Shown here piece by piece: positions 6,504 through 9,220 of a stretch of 9,220 bases of DNA; the first letter of the stretch is position 1; every line of letters begins with the position of its first letter. This DNA comes from an uncultured Treponema sp. (lineage in GTDB: Bacteria > Spirochaetota > Spirochaetia > Treponematales > Treponemataceae): NCBI GenBank assembly GCA_946538795.1, contig CAMNGY010000028.1, forward strand, positions 1-9,220. The letters run 5' to 3'. A program made the position numbers and the translations under genes. The notes under the pieces were generated by a model. That model saw only the letters and a list, made by a program, of their open reading frames with translations, did no database searches and was not told the origin of the DNA.

Positions 6504-6512
6504 CCCCCCCCC
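6504..6512 (-). repeat. Homopolymer tract of nine G (coding strand)
   Basis: Nine consecutive C on the + strand are nine G on the - strand. The first G of the tract is the last base of the TAG stop codon of the oxidoreductase gene. The tract ends 55 bases before the ATG of the restriction gene, just upstream of the weak -35 candidate at 6499-6494. Length changes would not alter either protein but could change promoter geometry. Confidence 0.85.
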
Positions 6513-7531
6513 TAGCGGTACAGCTGGGTCTTGATGTCTTCGAGGATGAGCAGGTCCTTGATGCCCGTGTCTATCGGGGAAAGGAGCGGGGCCTTTCCGT
6601 CCAGGAAGTCCACGGCGTTCTGCACCATATTGGAGAAATACCGGGTCTTTCCTACCTTTCCGACCTCGTCGTCGCAGACGAGCGAGAAGAAGCCCGTGTA
6701 GAGGGGGGAGTCTTTCCTTCTGTATACCTTGAGGTAAGAGTTGCCGATGCAGACCCGGCCCTCCGTGCCGTTCAGCTGTATCTCGAAGCCGAAATATCGG
6801 GAACGCCCGCTCATCGTCACCGTTATGTCGGGACAGGACTCCGCCGACCAGTGGGCGGAAAGCTGCCTGACCCCGCCCTTTTCGTCCTTGTACACCCCGG
6901 TCAGGACCGGCTGGCCGAGCGAGGGCGGGTCGCCCAGGAAGTACATCACCGCGTCCACAAGGTGGGTCCCGTCGTGGAAGAGGCTGCACGCCCCGGTGGA
7001 CTCGCCCTTCCTGTCGTAGAGGCAGAGGCTGGAAGAAAGGCTCGCGTAGATGCTCTGGAGAGTGCCGATTTCGGACAGGCACTTCCTCGCCCTCTTGTAG
7101 TCCTCGGCGAATCTCCGTTCGTGGTTTATCATCACGGGGACACCCGCCTCCGTCGAGGCGTTCTTTATGTCCTGGGCCTCGCGGGAGTTCAGGGCGACGG
7201 GCTTCTCCAGTATGACGAGCCTGGGACGCGCGGCGATGGCGGCCAGGGCCTCGCTCTTGTGGAAGTCCTCCGGCACGGCGACGGTGATGATGTCCGGGCG
7301 GAGCTCCCGGTACATGTCCTCGCTGCGCTGGAAGGTCCTCGCCGTGCCGACGGCCTTGTGCCAGACGGAGAGCTTCTCGATGTCACTGTCGCAGCCCGCG
7401 ACGAGGCGCACCCTCCTGTTGTCAAGGAGGGCCATCGTGTGGCTCGCGGGCTGCTCCCTCTTCGGGTCCAGGCCCAGGCTGTAGCCTATCCTGCCGCAGC
7501 CGACGAGGGCCGCCGTGTACTGACCGTTCAC
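6512..7531 (-). CDS. Gfo/Idh/MocA-family NAD(P)-dependent oxidoreductase, substrate unknown
   Basis: A 339-residue two-domain cytoplasmic protein. The N-terminal Rossmann fold has GCGRIG (11-16) and an acidic cofactor-binding end at AGCDSD (45-50). The EKPVAL motif (109-114) supplies the usual lysine (K110). The C-terminal substrate domain shows NHERRF (136-141) and HDGTHLVDAVMYFLG (186-200), with H190 at the position of the catalytic histidine. Members oxidise or reduce sugars, inositols or related compounds, and nothing in the sequence fixes the substrate. Translation starts at a GTG (7531) with GGAAGG 9 bases upstream. The gene begins 17 bases after the purB stop, so it is probably in the purB operon. 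The TAG stop runs directly into a G9 tract. Its high G+C matches purB and marks the right edge of the core genome next to the insert. Confidence 0.88.
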   Translation of the reverse strand: MNGQYTAALVGCGRIGYSLGLDPKREQPASHTMALLDNRRVRLVAGCDSDIEKLSVWHKAVGTARTFQRSEDMYRELRPDIITVAVPEDFHKSEALAAIAARPRLVILEKPVALNSREAQDIKNASTEAGVPVMINHERRFAEDYKRARKCLSEIGTLQSIYASLSSSLCLYDRKGESTGACSLFHDGTHLVDAVMYFLGDPPSLGQPVLTGVYKDEKGGVRQLSAHWSAESCPDITVTMSGRSRYFGFEIQLNGTEGRVCIGNSYLKVYRRKDSPLYTGFFSLVCDDEVGKVGKTRYFSNMVQNAVDFLDGKAPLLSPIDTGIKDLLILEDIKTQLYR

Positions 7532-7548
7532 CGCCGTGATCCTTCCGG

Positions 7549-8988
7549 TCAGGCCTTTTTCTCCAGCCCCTCCATCAGGGACTGGTACTTCTGCGCCAGG
7601 CGGCGGGACTTGGTTCCCGCAAGGCCCCGGTAGTTGGCCGGATGCTCGAAGAAGGACTCGGGGTTGGCGATTCCGAGCTTCTCCAGCTGGGCGGTTATCT
7701 TGGCGAACGCGTCCGTGTGGGTCTTGAGCACCTCGAAGAAGGTCCTGCCGGACTTCTCGGCCTCAAGGGTAATCTTGCGGATGACCTCGTGGCCGTCGCT
7801 CACGCCCGCCTCGCCGAGAAGGATGTAGGCCGGCTCGGCGAGGACCCCGCCCTTCACCTTTCCGCCCGCGCCGTCCAGGTTGCGGGCCATGGCCTCCTTG
7901 TCGGCCTGCAGGCCGGAGACGACCGACTGCATCCTGTCCACGGCCATCGTGAAACCCGCCACGTAGTCCGCGATGAAGCGCTGGCTCGCGGAATTGGTCA
8001 GGTCCCTCTGGTGCTCGGAGATCTGGTCCATGTAGAAGGTCAGGACGCGGGGGCTCATCGCCTTCCAGAGCGACTTGACGTGCTCGCTGTTCCAGGGGTT
8101 CCGCTTCTGGGGCATGGTGGACGAGCCGACCTGCGTAGACGAGAAATACTCGAAGACCTCCCCTATCTCGCTCCGCTGCAGGTTGCGCAGGTCATCCGCG
8201 AGGTTCGCGATGATGCCGAATGCGACGTTCATCTCAAGCAGCAGGCGGAGCAGGTACTCGGGCTCCACGAGCTGGTTGGAGTACTCGGACGGCTCCAGGC
8301 CCAGGAAGTGCACGTACTCGGCCTCAAGCTGCTCGGGATCCTTGACTATCATGCTGGGGCCGTTGTATGAGCCGACCGGCCCGGCGAGCTTGCCCTTGAG
8401 CTGTCGCGAGAGCTCGTCAATGCGCAGGATGGACTTGCCCAGGCGGGAGACGAACTCCGCGACCGACCAGCCGAATGTGATCGGGACGGCGTGCTGCCCG
8501 TGCGTGCGGCCCACCTGCGGGGTCTCCGCGTCGCGGTCGGCGATGGCGCAGAGGGATTTCTCCAGCGCGATCAGCGAGGGGAGGACGACATTCTGCGTCA
8601 CGTCCCTCATGCGGCAGGACAGGGCGGTGTCCAGGATGTCCACGCTCGTCGCGCCCAGGTGGACGAGGGGGGCGATGTCCGCGCTGACCTTGGTCTTCAT
8701 CACGTTGACGAGGGCGCGGATGTTGTGCCGGGTCTTCTCCTCCTCGCGGTAGACCTCCTCCGGGTCGATCGCCTCGGCGACGGAGTCAAGCTCCTTCTCT
8801 ATGGCGGCGGTCAACTGGCCGCGAAGCTTGAGGTGGGCCTTTACCAGGGCGGACTCGCACCTGGCGCAGCTCTTGATGCCGGCCTCCTCGGAGATGTATC
8901 GTGAAAGGCCCTCGAACGCCCTGGCTTCAGAGAGCGAGTAGCGGTGGTCGATGGGCGAAAGGTTGTCGAATATGTTGCGTGTTTCCAT
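7549..8988 (-). CDS. purB: Adenylosuccinate lyase
   Basis: This 479-residue cytoplasmic enzyme cleaves SAICAR to AICAR plus fumarate, and adenylosuccinate to AMP plus fumarate, in purine synthesis. It is an all-helical member of the fumarase/aspartase superfamily. Visible motifs are HNIRALVNV with LVHLGATSVDILDTA in the first third, VGRTHGQHAVPITFG with the catalytic-region histidine H163, and the signature flexible loop SSTMPQKRNPWNSE beginning at S289, which holds the catalytic serine. YRGLAGTKSRRLAQKY lies near the C-terminus. The reading frame is open 19 codons further upstream (to 9045), but that part has no family resemblance and overlaps the promoter. The ATG at 8988 gives the expected METRNIFDNLSPIDHRYSL start. 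It lies 6 bases after a -10 element and lacks a properly spaced ribosome binding site, so a leaderless mRNA is predicted. The oxidoreductase gene follows in the same operon. Confidence 0.95.
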   Translation of the reverse strand: METRNIFDNLSPIDHRYSLSEARAFEGLSRYISEEAGIKSCARCESALVKAHLKLRGQLTAAIEKELDSVAEAIDPEEVYREEEKTRHNIRALVNVMKTKVSADIAPLVHLGATSVDILDTALSCRMRDVTQNVVLPSLIALEKSLCAIADRDAETPQVGRTHGQHAVPITFGWSVAEFVSRLGKSILRIDELSRQLKGKLAGPVGSYNGPSMIVKDPEQLEAEYVHFLGLEPSEYSNQLVEPEYLLRLLLEMNVAFGIIANLADDLRNLQRSEIGEVFEYFSSTQVGSSTMPQKRNPWNSEHVKSLWKAMSPRVLTFYMDQISEHQRDLTNSASQRFIADYVAGFTMAVDRMQSVVSGLQADKEAMARNLDGAGGKVKGGVLAEPAYILLGEAGVSDGHEVIRKITLEAEKSGRTFFEVLKTHTDAFAKITAQLEKLGIANPESFFEHPANYRGLAGTKSRRLAQKYQSLMEGLEKKA

Positions 8989-9023
8989 GCCCCCAGTATC
9001 CGTTAAATAGGAAAAAAAATCAA
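8989..9023 (-). promoter_or_regulatory. purB promoter (TTGATT-17-GATACT), -10 six bases from the ATG
   Basis: On the - strand the -35 TTGATT is at 9023-9018 (4/6), the spacer is 17 bases and begins with a T run, and the -10 GATACT is at 9000-8995 (4/6). GGGGGC fills the 6 bases before the ATG at 8988. A start 7 bases after the -10 falls on the A of the ATG. The all-G/C stretch before the start also fits the GC-rich discriminator of stringently controlled promoters. Confidence 0.6.
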
Positions 9024-9048
9024 TCCGGGCGTGCTGCCCCGCCATCCC

Positions 9049-9066
9049 TGCCGCATCCCGGCGGCA
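9049..9066. terminator. Short GC hairpin upstream of purB, possible weak terminator of the preceding gene
   Basis: There is a perfect 6-bp stem, TGCCGC at 9049-9054 and GCGGCA at 9061-9066, with loop ATCCCG (+ strand). It starts 15 bases after the stop of the preceding - strand gene. No T run follows directly on the - strand. The nearest one (9019-9012) lies 29 bases further on, inside the purB promoter spacer. Confidence 0.3.
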
Positions 9067-9081
9067 AAATTCCTGCGGAAC

Positions 9082-9220
9082 CTAGTCCCCGGCTCCCGGG
9101 ACGCGGAGCTTTGTCACGTCCGGCATCTCCACCTTGCCGGGCCCCGTGCTTTTCTGCATGAAGCCCAGGGCATAGAGCGGGTACGTGTCAAAGCCCTTTC
9201 CCCCGCCTACGTTCGCGTCA
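9082..9220 (-). CDS. C-terminal end of an unrecognised protein (partial)
   Basis: The frame is open from the window edge to a TAG at 9084-9082, giving 45 complete codons plus one leftover base. The visible end reads DANVGGGKGFDTYPLYALGF, then MQKSTGPGKVEMPDVTKLRV and PGAGD. It has no membrane segment and I do not recognise the family. Support for it being coding is its high G+C, matching purB, its orientation in line with purB, and a plausible soluble composition with no stop in 45 codons. The gene ends 93 bases before the purB ATG. purB has its own promoter in the gap, so co-transcription is possible but not required. The rest of the gene lies outside the window. Confidence 0.6.
   Translation of the reverse strand, partial: DANVGGGKGFDTYPLYALGFMQKSTGPGKVEMPDVTKLRVPGAGD

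Noticed and set aside
3541..6515. CCTAG at 3541-3545 and 6511-6515 as direct repeats flanking the insert
   Set aside because: Only 5 bases match and the surrounding sequence differs, so it is too short to call a target-site duplication.
6368..7633. 421-codon open frame on the + strand across the oxidoreductase gene and the insert edge
   Set aside because: It spans the composition break and lies opposite two genes with clear motifs, and it shows no recognisable domain.
7642..8370. Open frame on the + strand opposite purB
   Set aside because: It is antisense to well-conserved purB sequence, with Val/Leu/Gly/Arg-rich composition typical of shadow frames in GC-rich DNA.
9012..9019. T8 (- strand) after the hairpin upstream of purB as a Rho-independent terminator
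   Set aside because: The run lies 29 bases from the nearest good stem and fits better as the spacer and -35 edge of the purB promoter. The nearer GGGC/GCCC pairing has only 4 bp.
1..9220. tRNA or rRNA genes, CRISPR arrays, insertion sequences, riboswitches
   Set aside because: No cloverleaf, regularly spaced direct repeats with spacers, transposase frame or recognisable riboswitch core was found on either strand by reading.

Overview
The window is a stretch of bacterial chromosome in which GC-rich housekeeping genes (hand-counted 60-base lines give about 57% to 68% G+C) flank a low-GC insert of about 3 kb (lines of 22% to 37% in the large gene and about 50% in its small neighbours). PurB, the Ste24-type protease and the other core proteins look like those of a moderately GC-rich spirochaete of the Treponema type. 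That placement rests on remembered protein resemblance only and is tentative.

Left part, + strand: the C-terminal 188 codons of hisG (first step of histidine synthesis), followed after 4 bases by an M48/Ste24-family membrane protease. An 85-base convergent gap carries a small array of 15-base dyad repeats and a GC-rich hairpin. Next is gpr on the - strand, an aldo/keto reductase of the L-glyceraldehyde-3-phosphate reductase (YghZ) type. It is divergent from ybaK, a Cys-tRNA(Pro) deacylase on the + strand, and the two share a 78-base promoter region.

Middle part, all - strand: a probable transferred cassette. In transcription order it holds a fused DUF262-DUF1524 protein (GmrSD-like type IV restriction enzyme), a small DUF3791-like protein, a DUF3990 protein (probable ADP-ribosyltransferase fold) and a second small DUF3791-like protein. 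The last three overlap and look like a tripartite toxin-antitoxin unit. A run of nine G (coding strand) lies just upstream of the restriction gene.

Right part, - strand: purB (adenylosuccinate lyase) followed by a Gfo/Idh/MocA oxidoreductase of unknown substrate, then the C-terminal 45 codons of an unrecognised gene upstream of purB at the window edge.

The most notable signals are these. (1) Three independent genes (gpr, ybaK, purB) have a sigma70-like promoter whose -10 hexamer ends exactly 6 bases before the ATG, which predicts leaderless mRNAs, while the insert genes have Shine-Dalgarno sequences. (2) A restriction enzyme and an ART-type toxin-antitoxin triplet lie in one apparent operon. 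(3) A G9 tract lies at the control region of that operon.
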